From the IMG/VR virus record IMGVR_UViG_3300021335_000036, positions 1 through 39,044 of that record: a stretch of DNA of 39,044 nucleotides; one strand, written 5' to 3'. The notes under the pieces were generated by a model that did no database searches, was not told the DNA's origin, and saw only the letters and a list, made by a program, of their open reading frames with translations. A program made the position numbers and the translations under genes. This stretch comes from a virus. Shown here piece by piece: positions 5,132 through 15,296 of the stretch (its first letter is position 1; each line of letters begins with the position of its first letter).

Positions 5132-8100
5132 ATGGTCGTTAAGAAGAGGCAGATTTCTTATCTTATTGAGGATCAGCTCCCCTCATTTATCTCCACTGAA
5201 TACCCACAGTTTGCTCGTTTCTTAGAGAAATATTATGAGCAAATTGAGTCTCAGGGGCAACCTCTTGATGTGATTAATAACATTGAGAAGTATAAAGACA
5301 TTGATTTCTATGAAGAGAACTTATTAAATCAAAGTTCTTCTTTTAATGGCATTATCACGCCTTCAGATACTACTATTACACTTATTGATGGTTCTTCATT
5401 CCCAGAAAAGAATGGGTATATAAAAATTGATGATGAAATTTGTTTTTACAAATCGAGAAATGGAAATGTTCTTTCTGAGGTCAGCAGGGGTGTAAGTGGC
5501 AATACCACCCTTGGTAATTTGTATGAGAGCACAGAGTTTGTAACAACACAGGCAGCATCGCACCAAAGTGGAACTCTTGTATACAATATTAGTAATTTGT
5601 TCCTGTATGCTTTTATTAAAAACTTTGAGTATGAAAACCTTGCTTCTTTTCCAGAAGCATATTTGAAGAGAGAAATTGACAAGAGAACTCTCATTAAAAA
5701 TATTACCGATTTTTATAAGGTAAAAGGAACTGAAACTTCAATTAAGTTTGTTTTTAATTCTATTATTGCAAGAGACATTGAAAATGTCCCTACAACTTAC
5801 AACCCAAAAGATTACACGCTTAAAGCATCGACTTCAGATTGGACCACTACTTACTCGTTAAAAGTAAAGTTAGTTTCTGGCGAAATTACTGATTTGATTG
5901 GCAATCAGATCGTTCAAAATGATGGACTTGGAAATTTTGCATCCGCTATTGTTGATAATGTTAGACCAGCAGGTGGAATTGATGGCGAGCAGATGTATGA
6001 AGTTATTTTGAATCCAGCAACTGTTAATGGTAAATTTAAATCTGCTTCAAGAACTAAATTAGAAAAAAATATCTCATCCTCTGCAGTAAAAGGAGATAGA
6101 GTAACTGTAGAATCTACTCTTGGATGGTCAAATGCTGGATCGTTCTATGTCAATAATGAAAAGTTTACATTTGTCGAAAAGAACGTAAAGCAATTTTATA
6201 TTGATAGCAGATCTTCTTCGTCAAGTCATTCTGCAGGAGAAACAATCTATGATTATGTTCCAGTAAAATATGGAACAGTGGAATTGATGACATTTGGTGT
6301 TCTTTATAATTTAAGAAATCAAACTGCTTTGCCTTATTCAGAAGTTGGTGATAGTATTCAAATTTCTGGTCCAGGTTTTGAAACAAAAGATAGAGTCATA
6401 TATGATTTTTCGGATGATACTGTAAGGTGGTTTGTAAATGAACTAAACACTGCACCAACGGCACTTACAAATTCAAATCTTCAATCTCAATTGCAGAAGT
6501 ACATTGCTGATGTATCTGCGATATATGAAGATGATCAGTTTTATTATATTTGCTCCTCTGGTTATCCCTCTTATGATATTTTAACTGCTGGTGTCTCTGC
6601 TTCTTTAGTAGATCCAAAAAATTTAAAAATTATAAGAAAAGTTCCAATTCAAACTACCGAAGTATATGAAACATCACAAAAAGATGTTGGTGTGTTTGTT
6701 GATGGTTCTTTAGCGTTTAGTTATAAAGACGACGAGTTCGTTAAGTATGGGGAAATTGTAAAAACTTCAATAACACAGAAAGGATCGGGATATAAAAATG
6801 CTCCTTATGTTTTGATTGATAATGTTGCTGGTAAAGCAACTGCTGTTCGCTCTGGAGAAACTATTGAGTCTATTGTAGTTGATGATAATACGATTTACAC
6901 TCAGGATCCAGAAATTACTATCACATCTGGAAGAAATGCCGAGATTAGAGCAGTTGTAACTAATGGAGAAGTAACAAGTCTTGTAATTACAAATCCAGGA
7001 GAGTATTATTCTACTCCACCAACTTTAGTCATTACTGATAGAAGTGGTAAAGGAAGGTTTGCTTCTTATCAAGCAGTTGTCTCTGAATCAGGTCAGATTG
7101 TTGACTATGTTCAAGTTGATAAAGGAAAACTCTACGCCCAAGCAACTACAGAAGTTTCTATTATTCCACAGGGCAGTGGAGCTGCTGCTACAGCACAAAT
7201 AAGAAGATGGGTAAAAAATAGATATAAAAAATTCGAATCATCCCTTGATGGGGCAAATGGTTATATCTTTGATGACCTTTTTACTTCTAACGGAAAAAGA
7301 TACGGTATTGTTGCAAATCCACTAAAACTGAGATATAAAGTAGGAGATAATTTAAATTCTTTATTACAAGAACCATCAACCAAAACACACTCAAAAATTC
7401 TTGGTTATGCTTATGATGGTAATCCAATTTACGGACCTTTTGGATATTCTGATCCAGGAGATTCCACATCTGCTATTTCCAGGATAACATCTGGTTATAA
7501 TTTAAAAACTTCAAGAGCAGATGGTCCTTCAACAATAACTTATCCATTGGGAACTTTTATCGATGATTATCAGTGGACGCAATCAAAAGACACTGGAAGA
7601 ACAAAATTAGATAAAAACAATGGAAGATATTGCACAACTCCAGAATATCCAGAAGGAACTTATGCATATTTTATATCAACAGATTCTTCAAACAATCCAA
7701 CTTTCCCATATCTACTTGGAGAGAATTTCTATTCTCTTCCAGTAAGTTCTAACTATGATTCACTTCTTTCTCAAAATGAAGTGCCAAGAAGTAGTAGAAG
7801 ATTAAATTATTCTGATTATACTGCTAACGGATATAATTCTTCAGCACTGATAAAATCAATCACGAAAGGAACTGTTTCTGGAGCTTTGGTCGAATCATCG
7901 CCAAGTATTTTTTCTGTTGGAAATCAAGTTATTATCGACCAGAATTCAACCACTTCTGGATCTGGAGCTGCCGCATCAGTCAAAGAAGTTTATGGCAAAG
8001 ATGTTGATGCAATTGAAGCACTACAAACAAGAGTTGTAAAGGTAACAACTTCAGAACCTGTATACTTTTTTGATGGTGATACAGTAACTCAAGAGATTAC

Positions 8101-11100
8101 TGGTGCAACTGGAACTGTTTACGGAAATTCATTTAATACCACTGAGTTTGTTCTAAGGTCTGTATCTGGAACATTTGATACAAACAACCAGATTAACTCA
8201 AATAGAACAATTCAAACATTAATTTTAGATAAGCAAGGAGATTTCTCTGCTGGTTCTACCATAAGTCTTTTTGATGGTGTTGATTCTATTATTGCGACTG
8301 CACAAGTTTTAGAAACAATCAATAATCAAAATTCTCTTAAAATTTCTGTTCTTACTGGAACTTTTATAGTTGATGATGAATATTCAATCGTAAGTAACAA
8401 TCTAACTGACACTCCTGGAACAAAAATTCTATCAATTTTAGATTTAAGCAAGGATATTGATGTCTTTTCATTAAAAACAAATGTTGCTTTAGTGAGGACT
8501 GATGGAGAGCATCTGCTTGGCGTTAATGATAAAGTCAACATCACGATTGATCCAGATGACTCTATCACTGAAACAACTTACTATGTAAGAAAGAAGAAAT
8601 ATCAAACAGTAAATCTATTAACACCTGGATATTTTTCAACTGTCCAAGATACTGGTATTGGAAGAATTGATACACTTGTAGCGGGATCTAATTATGCATC
8701 TACTACATATGGCGGCGGAACCTTTACCGATGTGGAGGTTTTATTCTCTAATCAAAATAATGCAAGAAATGCTATCGGACAAACTGTAGGAAATACATCC
8801 GATGCAGTAATTGGAATTGAAGATGCTGCAAATAATGCGAAAGCAACCGTTACAGTTGGATATACAAAAACAGTTTCTGCATCTAATAGTGCAATCAATA
8901 CCATTACTGTTAATGATATTTCTAACATATTTGTTGGTCTTTCAGTCAAAGGACAAAACATTGCTAATAATACAGTTGTATCATCTGTTAATGTTGATAC
9001 AAAGGTAATTACTCTAACAAATTCTGGAACCAATAATATAATTACTGGGTCTGTTACTTCAGTTGTTTTTAACCCTGGAGTTATTTCTTCTGTTATTATC
9101 ACAGATAAAGGACAGGGATATAGAAGAGGCGACGGTTTAACTTTTAAAGATGAAGACTTGGATAAAGTATCATCTGCAACAGAGAGAAGTTACATAGCTA
9201 TTGTTGATCACGTTGGATTCTCATCAACAGACTCTTCTCTATTCTTAACTAATGTTAGAGGTCTTTCAAACGATGATTTGTTACAAGTTGGATCAGAAGT
9301 TGTAAAAATTATCTCTGTTGATTCGACACTTAATAAAGTAATTGTTGAGAGGGCACAAAATAATACTAATGCAATTGATCACTATAATAGCACTCAAGTT
9401 GGATTTGTAAATCCAAAATATAGATTTACAGTTGGATCTCAACTTGGTTCTGGTAATGCGGGAGATCCTTATGTAGAATCTTACGACGAAAAAACTCAAA
9501 CTCTTGTTGTCTCATACGCATACGGTGTATCAAATCCAAATATTATAAACTTGAGTACTTCATTTGAAGACGTAAGCACGCCAACAAAGAGAGTGAACAT
9601 TACCAATCTAATTGATGTTAATAATAGATTCCAATATTCAAAAGACAATACTAACTTTGATATTCTAAACGGATTAGAACTTCAAAGAAATTACAGTTAT
9701 AAGTTTGATACCAGTCATTCTTCAATGACTGACACATTTTTTGATCTTTCTTATAGTATCAATAAGAATATTTTTGCTCTTGATACATTCAGATCAAATG
9801 TTGCTCCAGGAACAACTGGATCATATTTTAAGGTAAAACCAGGAGCAAACTATGGTTTCTTCTTTGGATCAACATTTAGCAATAATAACGTTATTAGTGG
9901 ACAATCTTTAGTTACTGAAAAAGAAGAATCTGAGTTTATAAGATATTACTTCTTTGACAGGAATGGCGATGTTGAAACTTTCAACAACTATTTTTCTCTA
10001 ATAAATGATCCACTTCAAGGTGAAAAAACTGTTGTCTTTACTACAGCAACTGGATTTTTGTATGAGTATACAGTAACTCCACAGTATGATGGATCAGGAA
10101 CAATAGAATATACCACCACAAATAATTCTGCTATTGGTAAAATAAAATCAATTAAGATTGATAATGTTGGTTCTGACTATAATTCCATTCCATCTGTTAT
10201 TGGTGTTATTCCAAATAAATCATTAGAATCAATGATTGATGTTAATTATGACTCTATTAATAATAGAATTGGATCAATCACCCTATCTTCTTCTGGAGAT
10301 AATTATGTAAATCCACGAGCTGTTGTAATTGGTAATGGAACAGAAGCAAAAATAGATTTAGTTGTAAGAGATGGAAAAATTGTTTCTGCTGTTCTAAAAA
10401 ATAAAGGTAAGGGATATACAGAAAAACCAACTGTAAAAGTTGTAGAAACTTCTGCAAAATTATACCTAACATCATTAGATATTGGTATCCCAGAAAGTAT
10501 CAAAGTAGAAAATAGCGGATTTTTATATACTAATGATAATACTTTGTCAAGACAATTTTTCTCAAATACTATTTTAATACTTTCTGATTTTGTTGACAAT
10601 GCTTTTGCTTTTGGCGAAGAAGTGGTCCTTGAAAATAATGGCACTGTATATGCAACTGCAAAAGTATCTAAGAATGGTTGGAAAAATGGAAGTAATATTC
10701 TAAAAGTTAGGAATGTTACTGGTCAGTTCTTGAAAGGTCTTACTTTAAGAGGAAAGGCAAGAGGAAATACCGCAACAGTGGTTGATGTCTTGACATCAGT
10801 ATTTAATCCAAACATAAAAACTTACTATGATAATATTGGATTCTATACGTCAGATAGAGGTAAACTGAGTGCTAATTCACAAAGAATTACAGATTCCTAT
10901 TTCTATCAAGATTATTCTTATGTTGTTAAGTCAAAGACTCCAATAAATGTTTGGAGAAATTTGATTAAAGAGACAACACATCCAGCTGGATTTAAACTAT
11001 TTGGTGAAGTTATAGTAGAATCATCTGGTCAATCTACTGTCGCAAGTTCTTCTTCCAAGAATTTTACGATTATTAACTTAGAACCAAAGAGTGTTTCAAA

Positions 11101-14100
11101 TCTATCTACAAGAAGAACTATTAAAGAAACTTTTGTAAACTTTAATAATCTATCAGAAGAAAGAGGAATTGGATCTGTTTCTGTTGATAACCAAAGTAAT
11201 GCAGAGACTTATGCTACTGAGGTGATTCTTTCTGCTTCTTTTGATGGAGAATATGATGAGAATACTGGAAAAGTTGTAGGAACAAAAACTTTCACTCTAT
11301 TAGATAAAAAGACAAACTCAGCACTTACTCCTTATAATGAAGAACAACTACTCATAACGATTGATGGAGTAGTTCAGGAACCAGGGGTTGCTTATACGAT
11401 TGCGGGAAGTTCAATTACATTTGCAAGTGCTCCACTTGGAGAAAGAATTTCAGAAGGTCAAAATGTACCATCTCAATCTTTCTATGGAAGATCATTTAAG
11501 TATAAATCCAACACCTTAAATGCGGAATACTTAAAGAAAGTAAGAAACTTCTTCCAGAGAAGTGGTAGATGGTTAGACTCGGCAAATCAGATTAGATTCA
11601 ACAAAGATTTTATTGTTGAAGAATCAATTGGATATGTTGTTGATAAGTATCCGAATCTTCCATGGAATTTATACAGATCCAAGTGTGCAAGAGATATTCG
11701 TTATATCTTGGATGCATATGAGCACGACTTGAGATTTGGCGGAAATCAAAAGTCAATTGGATCAGCAGAACTTTATTATAGTGGAAACACTTTACAGCAT
11801 ATTGACAATGAACTAACAGAAACACTGGCAGCGTTTAAGTATGCTGCAAAACTTTCTGCCGCAGCAATGAGAAATTGGGATTATACTATTACCAATGCAA
11901 TAATTTCTACTGGAGATAATCTAATTATTGTTCCATCAACATTTGGAATTGTTGTTGGAATGAATGTAAGCAGTGGTTCTCAATTCCCCGAAGGAACAGT
12001 TGTAACTGAAATTGTTAATGATACTCAAGTTAGAGTTTCCACTAATGCAAGAGATATTGTCACAGCATCATTAAATGTTCCTTCTGGACAAACTGAAATC
12101 ATCACTGTTGATTCTACATATGCAGGTGTTATTAGTGGCGGTACTATTGAGGTTGATGTAATCTCGGGAGGAATAGTAACCTTAACATCAACTTATGCAG
12201 TTAATAATATTCCACAAGTTACATTCTCTCTAAGCAAGATTAACAATGGTACTTTCTATGATGCATCAAACTTAATTGAGAGGAACAAATTATACATTCA
12301 AGAAGAAACTCTTGGATGGATTAAAGCACAATATCCATCGTTAGTAATTCCCGATGAAACAAAGTGCAAGAGAGATACTGGATATTTTGTTGATGCTATT
12401 GTATATTCATTGCGTTATGGTGGAACTGAAAAGATTATTAAATTTGCAAAAGCATACTACGATGGCAATATCTTAAAATACATCAATGATGAACTTACAG
12501 AATCTGTAGAAGCATTCCAGTATGCGATTGATTTGATGATTTTGGCAATGAGAAACATCTTGCCAGCAGGAACTTATACATCAGAAACACCATTTACAGA
12601 TTCTAATATTCTTGACGATCCAAATGAATATTTCCCTAAGTGTTATGAAGTAGAATCTGCATTGAATTCATATTCTGGAATCATTGAAAGACTACTACTG
12701 GAAGGAATTAATTTAATTCAAGCAGAACCAGAGAACAATCAAAGAAGAGGAAACTGGACTACATTAAGAACATATTCTAATTATAATTTGATACCAGATC
12801 CATTACTTCTTTCTTCTGAATGTGCAGATGTTGAATCTTCTATTCAATCCCTGTATGCTGGAATAGAGTCTACATTAACATCTGGAATCGGATCTGTTAC
12901 CAAAACAAATCCAGATTATATTGATGGTGAGAACACTGATTTTGAATTATTCTATGAAGATGGTTCTGATGTTAGAACCAACTCAACTGAAGATCTTTTA
13001 GTATTCATCAATGGTGTAATTCAACTACCTGGAACTTATGAAATCATAAGATCTGGAACTACTGATGTTGTTTCATTCTCGTCTCCTCCAAAGTGGGAAC
13101 AAGAGTCAAATGTAATAACAGTACAAGAACCACTTGCTTTAGATAAAACTTTTGTTGTTAGAGTTGGTAGTTATGAAACATTAACAATAAATGCCGATAG
13201 AATTTCAATAAAGAAAACAGGACCTTTCGTACTATTTGATAGAGAAACTGGAAACATAAGAGCAGTAGATGATTCTAACTATGCTTATGTTTTCATTGAT
13301 GGAGTATTACAAAAGAAGGATACTTCGTATACACTTAATGGATCAACAATAACTTTTAAAGAACCACTTACTTCTCATATTTTAATAGATGGATCAGAAG
13401 TAACTCAAAGAGTAGATATTCTTGTCGTTTATGGTAGAGATTTAGATAAGAAATTAACTTTCTATGATTATGAACCAGATACTTATTACAATAAGATTAA
13501 CTTGAGAATCACTGATAACACTATTTCAAAAACTTTGTTATCTAATATTGAATCTTGGTTCAGGGAGTCTAATTTTATTGATTCAAGAACTCCACTTTCT
13601 AAATCAAGACTTGGACTATTCTTGTTGGAAACAAATTCAATTACTGGTAAAACAAGCAAGATTGGAGAAATCAAGAGAATTACTAATTCAAACTCTGGAT
13701 ATTTTGATCTTGTATTATCTGGTGATAATGTTGTTGATCTTGATGAGAATGGAACTTATACATTCTGTTTAGGTGGATACATCAATGATCCTAATAAATT
13801 ATCATTCATTGCTTCTTCTGACATCATAGTTTCATTCTCTTATCTTGAAGATTCCGAAGGAAACAGAAATCTCATTAGAAATGTTACACCAAGATTCTAT
13901 GATACTGGCAAGTCAAATGAAATATGGGAAGCTCGTACTGAACTAACCGCAAATCTAAGAGTTGGTGATCAGATTAAGATTGATGGCGAATCAGATTTCA
14001 GAAATATTGTTTCTATTCCAGAATTAGTAAATCTTAAAGATTTCAGAAAAGGCGAAGAAGTATCTAATGAAATTTATGGCACGGTTGGTGCAACAAATTA

Positions 14101-15250
14101 CAATGGATTGACCAGAGGACTTGGACTTGGTGTTATTGCAGAAATAGACAATGGATCTGTTTCCAACTTAGTTTGGAATAAGAGAGATCTACAACTATTC
14201 ATTGATTATCAAATCAGAGATAAAGAAACTGCAATCGGTTATTATGCTGCTCCATTTGTTCAGTTTATTCCAGTAGATGGAAATGGTGGTGGAGCAAGTG
14301 CAGAAGTTCTTGTTGTCAACAAGAGCATTGTTGATATTGTTATTACAAATCCTGGGTCTGGATATACACAACCACCAAGAGTTGTTATTTCTCGTGGATA
14401 CACAACAGTAAAGAACAACAGAAAAGTTGATTATGTAACTAAACTTGACATTGTACCAAAACTTGAAGTAAAAGCAGTATCTGTAATCAGCAGTGTTTCT
14501 ATACTTGGCACTATTTCTCCATCAGTACTTACTTCTTTTGAAATATTAAATTCTCCTGTATCAGTTGAAAGATCTATTGTAGAGATAATTACACCAGAAG
14601 AAAAAAATATTAGTCTCTCTTCACAAAGAAAAATTGCTATTCTATCTACCATAAATGTTGCTGCAGAGGCATTCACATTATCTAAGGTAGAGACTTTAAG
14701 TACAACAATTGTTGAAAGTGAAGTCAAAGAAATAAAAGTTTCTCATACAAAGACTAATATCACTGATAAAGTCTTTACTGGAACAGTTGATAAAGTATAT
14801 TCTGGATATAACGATTCATTCTACTCTCAAAATATTTTAGGAAATAGATTGGTTTGTTTTGAATCTTCTAAGTTTATTGATACAGGATATTCCGATGTCT
14901 CAAGACTTACTATTGAAGAGTTTGGTTTGATATATTCGGAATGTACAATTGAAGATTTTGAAACTACAGATACAGTAAAAGTCACAACAACTATTGATAA
15001 CAAGTTTAATCTTGGATATCCATCAATCCAAAATTACGGAGCACTACTTGATATCTCCATTAATGAAACTGACGATATAATTTACATTTCTGACACATCA
15101 GTATTCCCAAATGAAGGATTGTTATTAATTGGAGACGAAATTGTATCTTACACATCAAAGTTCAGTGATCGTTTCTTAGGAGTTACAAGAGGAGTTTCTG
15201 GTACAGTGGCACAGTCACATACTGCTGGAGATTATCTCAGAACTTTTTAA
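5132..15250 (+). CDS. 7: Giant gp7-like baseplate wedge protein (3372 aa)
   Basis: Position between gp6 and gp8 equals T4 gene 7, and landmarks of the T4 gp7 carboxy-terminal part can be read: a helical region with FARFLEKYYEQIES (about 27-40), KRTLIKNITDFYKVKGTETS with FVFNSI (about 187-212), a G-E-I-T-D-L-I-G strand, then far downstream the S-Y-x-V-K-S-K-x-P-x-x-x-W-R and HPAGF block (about 1925-1955). T4 gp7 has 1032 residues; here about 1700 lie between these blocks and 1400 more follow. The insertions include a YHYH-type domain (about 750-870), G-x-G-Y beta repeats, four S/F-P...RGVSG modules, a duplicated helical domain (about 2149-2248 and 2374-2475) and three I-D-G-V-x-Q modules. T4 gp7 is the wedge scaffold that binds gp8, gp10 and gp53. 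The reading frame is intact over 10 kb. Homology is judged from memory of T4 gp7. Confidence 0.85.
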   Translation: MVVKKRQISYLIEDQLPSFISTEYPQFARFLEKYYEQIESQGQPLDVINNIEKYKDIDFYEENLLNQSSSFNGIITPSDTTITLIDGSSFPEKNGYIKIDDEICFYKSRNGNVLSEVSRGVSGNTTLGNLYESTEFVTTQAASHQSGTLVYNISNLFLYAFIKNFEYENLASFPEAYLKREIDKRTLIKNITDFYKVKGTETSIKFVFNSIIARDIENVPTTYNPKDYTLKASTSDWTTTYSLKVKLVSGEITDLIGNQIVQNDGLGNFASAIVDNVRPAGGIDGEQMYEVILNPATVNGKFKSASRTKLEKNISSSAVKGDRVTVESTLGWSNAGSFYVNNEKFTFVEKNVKQFYIDSRSSSSSHSAGETIYDYVPVKYGTVELMTFGVLYNLRNQTALPYSEVGDSIQISGPGFETKDRVIYDFSDDTVRWFVNELNTAPTALTNSNLQSQLQKYIADVSAIYEDDQFYYICSSGYPSYDILTAGVSASLVDPKNLKIIRKVPIQTTEVYETSQKDVGVFVDGSLAFSYKDDEFVKYGEIVKTSITQKGSGYKNAPYVLIDNVAGKATAVRSGETIESIVVDDNTIYTQDPEITITSGRNAEIRAVVTNGEVTSLVITNPGEYYSTPPTLVITDRSGKGRFASYQAVVSESGQIVDYVQVDKGKLYAQATTEVSIIPQGSGAAATAQIRRWVKNRYKKFESSLDGANGYIFDDLFTSNGKRYGIVANPLKLRYKVGDNLNSLLQEPSTKTHSKILGYAYDGNPIYGPFGYSDPGDSTSAISRITSGYNLKTSRADGPSTITYPLGTFIDDYQWTQSKDTGRTKLDKNNGRYCTTPEYPEGTYAYFISTDSSNNPTFPYLLGENFYSLPVSSNYDSLLSQNEVPRSSRRLNYSDYTANGYNSSALIKSITKGTVSGALVESSPSIFSVGNQVIIDQNSTTSGSGAAASVKEVYGKDVDAIEALQTRVVKVTTSEPVYFFDGDTVTQEITGATGTVYGNSFNTTEFVLRSVSGTFDTNNQINSNRTIQTLILDKQGDFSAGSTISLFDGVDSIIATAQVLETINNQNSLKISVLTGTFIVDDEYSIVSNNLTDTPGTKILSILDLSKDIDVFSLKTNVALVRTDGEHLLGVNDKVNITIDPDDSITETTYYVRKKKYQTVNLLTPGYFSTVQDTGIGRIDTLVAGSNYASTTYGGGTFTDVEVLFSNQNNARNAIGQTVGNTSDAVIGIEDAANNAKATVTVGYTKTVSASNSAINTITVNDISNIFVGLSVKGQNIANNTVVSSVNVDTKVITLTNSGTNNIITGSVTSVVFNPGVISSVIITDKGQGYRRGDGLTFKDEDLDKVSSATERSYIAIVDHVGFSSTDSSLFLTNVRGLSNDDLLQVGSEVVKIISVDSTLNKVIVERAQNNTNAIDHYNSTQVGFVNPKYRFTVGSQLGSGNAGDPYVESYDEKTQTLVVSYAYGVSNPNIINLSTSFEDVSTPTKRVNITNLIDVNNRFQYSKDNTNFDILNGLELQRNYSYKFDTSHSSMTDTFFDLSYSINKNIFALDTFRSNVAPGTTGSYFKVKPGANYGFFFGSTFSNNNVISGQSLVTEKEESEFIRYYFFDRNGDVETFNNYFSLINDPLQGEKTVVFTTATGFLYEYTVTPQYDGSGTIEYTTTNNSAIGKIKSIKIDNVGSDYNSIPSVIGVIPNKSLESMIDVNYDSINNRIGSITLSSSGDNYVNPRAVVIGNGTEAKIDLVVRDGKIVSAVLKNKGKGYTEKPTVKVVETSAKLYLTSLDIGIPESIKVENSGFLYTNDNTLSRQFFSNTILILSDFVDNAFAFGEEVVLENNGTVYATAKVSKNGWKNGSNILKVRNVTGQFLKGLTLRGKARGNTATVVDVLTSVFNPNIKTYYDNIGFYTSDRGKLSANSQRITDSYFYQDYSYVVKSKTPINVWRNLIKETTHPAGFKLFGEVIVESSGQSTVASSSSKNFTIINLEPKSVSNLSTRRTIKETFVNFNNLSEERGIGSVSVDNQSNAETYATEVILSASFDGEYDENTGKVVGTKTFTLLDKKTNSALTPYNEEQLLITIDGVVQEPGVAYTIAGSSITFASAPLGERISEGQNVPSQSFYGRSFKYKSNTLNAEYLKKVRNFFQRSGRWLDSANQIRFNKDFIVEESIGYVVDKYPNLPWNLYRSKCARDIRYILDAYEHDLRFGGNQKSIGSAELYYSGNTLQHIDNELTETLAAFKYAAKLSAAAMRNWDYTITNAIISTGDNLIIVPSTFGIVVGMNVSSGSQFPEGTVVTEIVNDTQVRVSTNARDIVTASLNVPSGQTEIITVDSTYAGVISGGTIEVDVISGGIVTLTSTYAVNNIPQVTFSLSKINNGTFYDASNLIERNKLYIQEETLGWIKAQYPSLVIPDETKCKRDTGYFVDAIVYSLRYGGTEKIIKFAKAYYDGNILKYINDELTESVEAFQYAIDLMILAMRNILPAGTYTSETPFTDSNILDDPNEYFPKCYEVESALNSYSGIIERLLLEGINLIQAEPENNQRRGNWTTLRTYSNYNLIPDPLLLSSECADVESSIQSLYAGIESTLTSGIGSVTKTNPDYIDGENTDFELFYEDGSDVRTNSTEDLLVFINGVIQLPGTYEIIRSGTTDVVSFSSPPKWEQESNVITVQEPLALDKTFVVRVGSYETLTINADRISIKKTGPFVLFDRETGNIRAVDDSNYAYVFIDGVLQKKDTSYTLNGSTITFKEPLTSHILIDGSEVTQRVDILVVYGRDLDKKLTFYDYEPDTYYNKINLRITDNTISKTLLSNIESWFRESNFIDSRTPLSKSRLGLFLLETNSITGKTSKIGEIKRITNSNSGYFDLVLSGDNVVDLDENGTYTFCLGGYINDPNKLSFIASSDIIVSFSYLEDSEGNRNLIRNVTPRFYDTGKSNEIWEARTELTANLRVGDQIKIDGESDFRNIVSIPELVNLKDFRKGEEVSNEIYGTVGATNYNGLTRGLGLGVIAEIDNGSVSNLVWNKRDLQLFIDYQIRDKETAIGYYAAPFVQFIPVDGNGGGASAEVLVVNKSIVDIVITNPGSGYTQPPRVVISRGYTTVKNNRKVDYVTKLDIVPKLEVKAVSVISSVSILGTISPSVLTSFEILNSPVSVERSIVEIITPEEKNISLSSQRKIAILSTINVAAEAFTLSKVETLSTTIVESEVKEIKVSHTKTNITDKVFTGTVDKVYSGYNDSFYSQNILGNRLVCFESSKFIDTGYSDVSRLTIEEFGLIYSECTIEDFETTDTVKVTTTIDNKFNLGYPSIQNYGALLDISINETDDIIYISDTSVFPNEGLLLIGDEIVSYTSKFSDRFLGVTRGVSGTVAQSHTAGDYLRTF
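11565..12560 (+). repeat. Duplicated helical domain inside the gp7-like protein
   Basis: Two copies of about 100 residues (11565-11875 and 12255-12555) share the order: x-x-N-K-x-F/Y-I-x-E-E-x-x-G-W/Y, Y-P-x-L, K-C-x-R-D, Y-x-x-D-A, L-R-F/Y-G-G, A-x-x-Y-Y-x-G-N-x-L-x-Y/H-I, E-L-T-E, A-F-x-Y-A, A-M-R-N. A beta-rich linker separates them. This is an internal duplication at protein level; the DNA has diverged. Confidence 0.85.
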
Positions 15251-15260
15251 ATTTAATCAT

Positions 15261-15268
15261 TATAAATA
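15261..15268 (+). promoter_or_regulatory. T4-type late promoter before gp8 (TATAAATA)
   Basis: A perfect TATAAATA lies in the 46-base spacer between the gp7-like gene and gp8, 28 bases before the gp8 ATG. It gives gp8 and the following giant gene their own late start. Confidence 0.8.
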
Positions 15269-15296
15269 AATCAGCAATTGTAGACGAGATCTTTAA

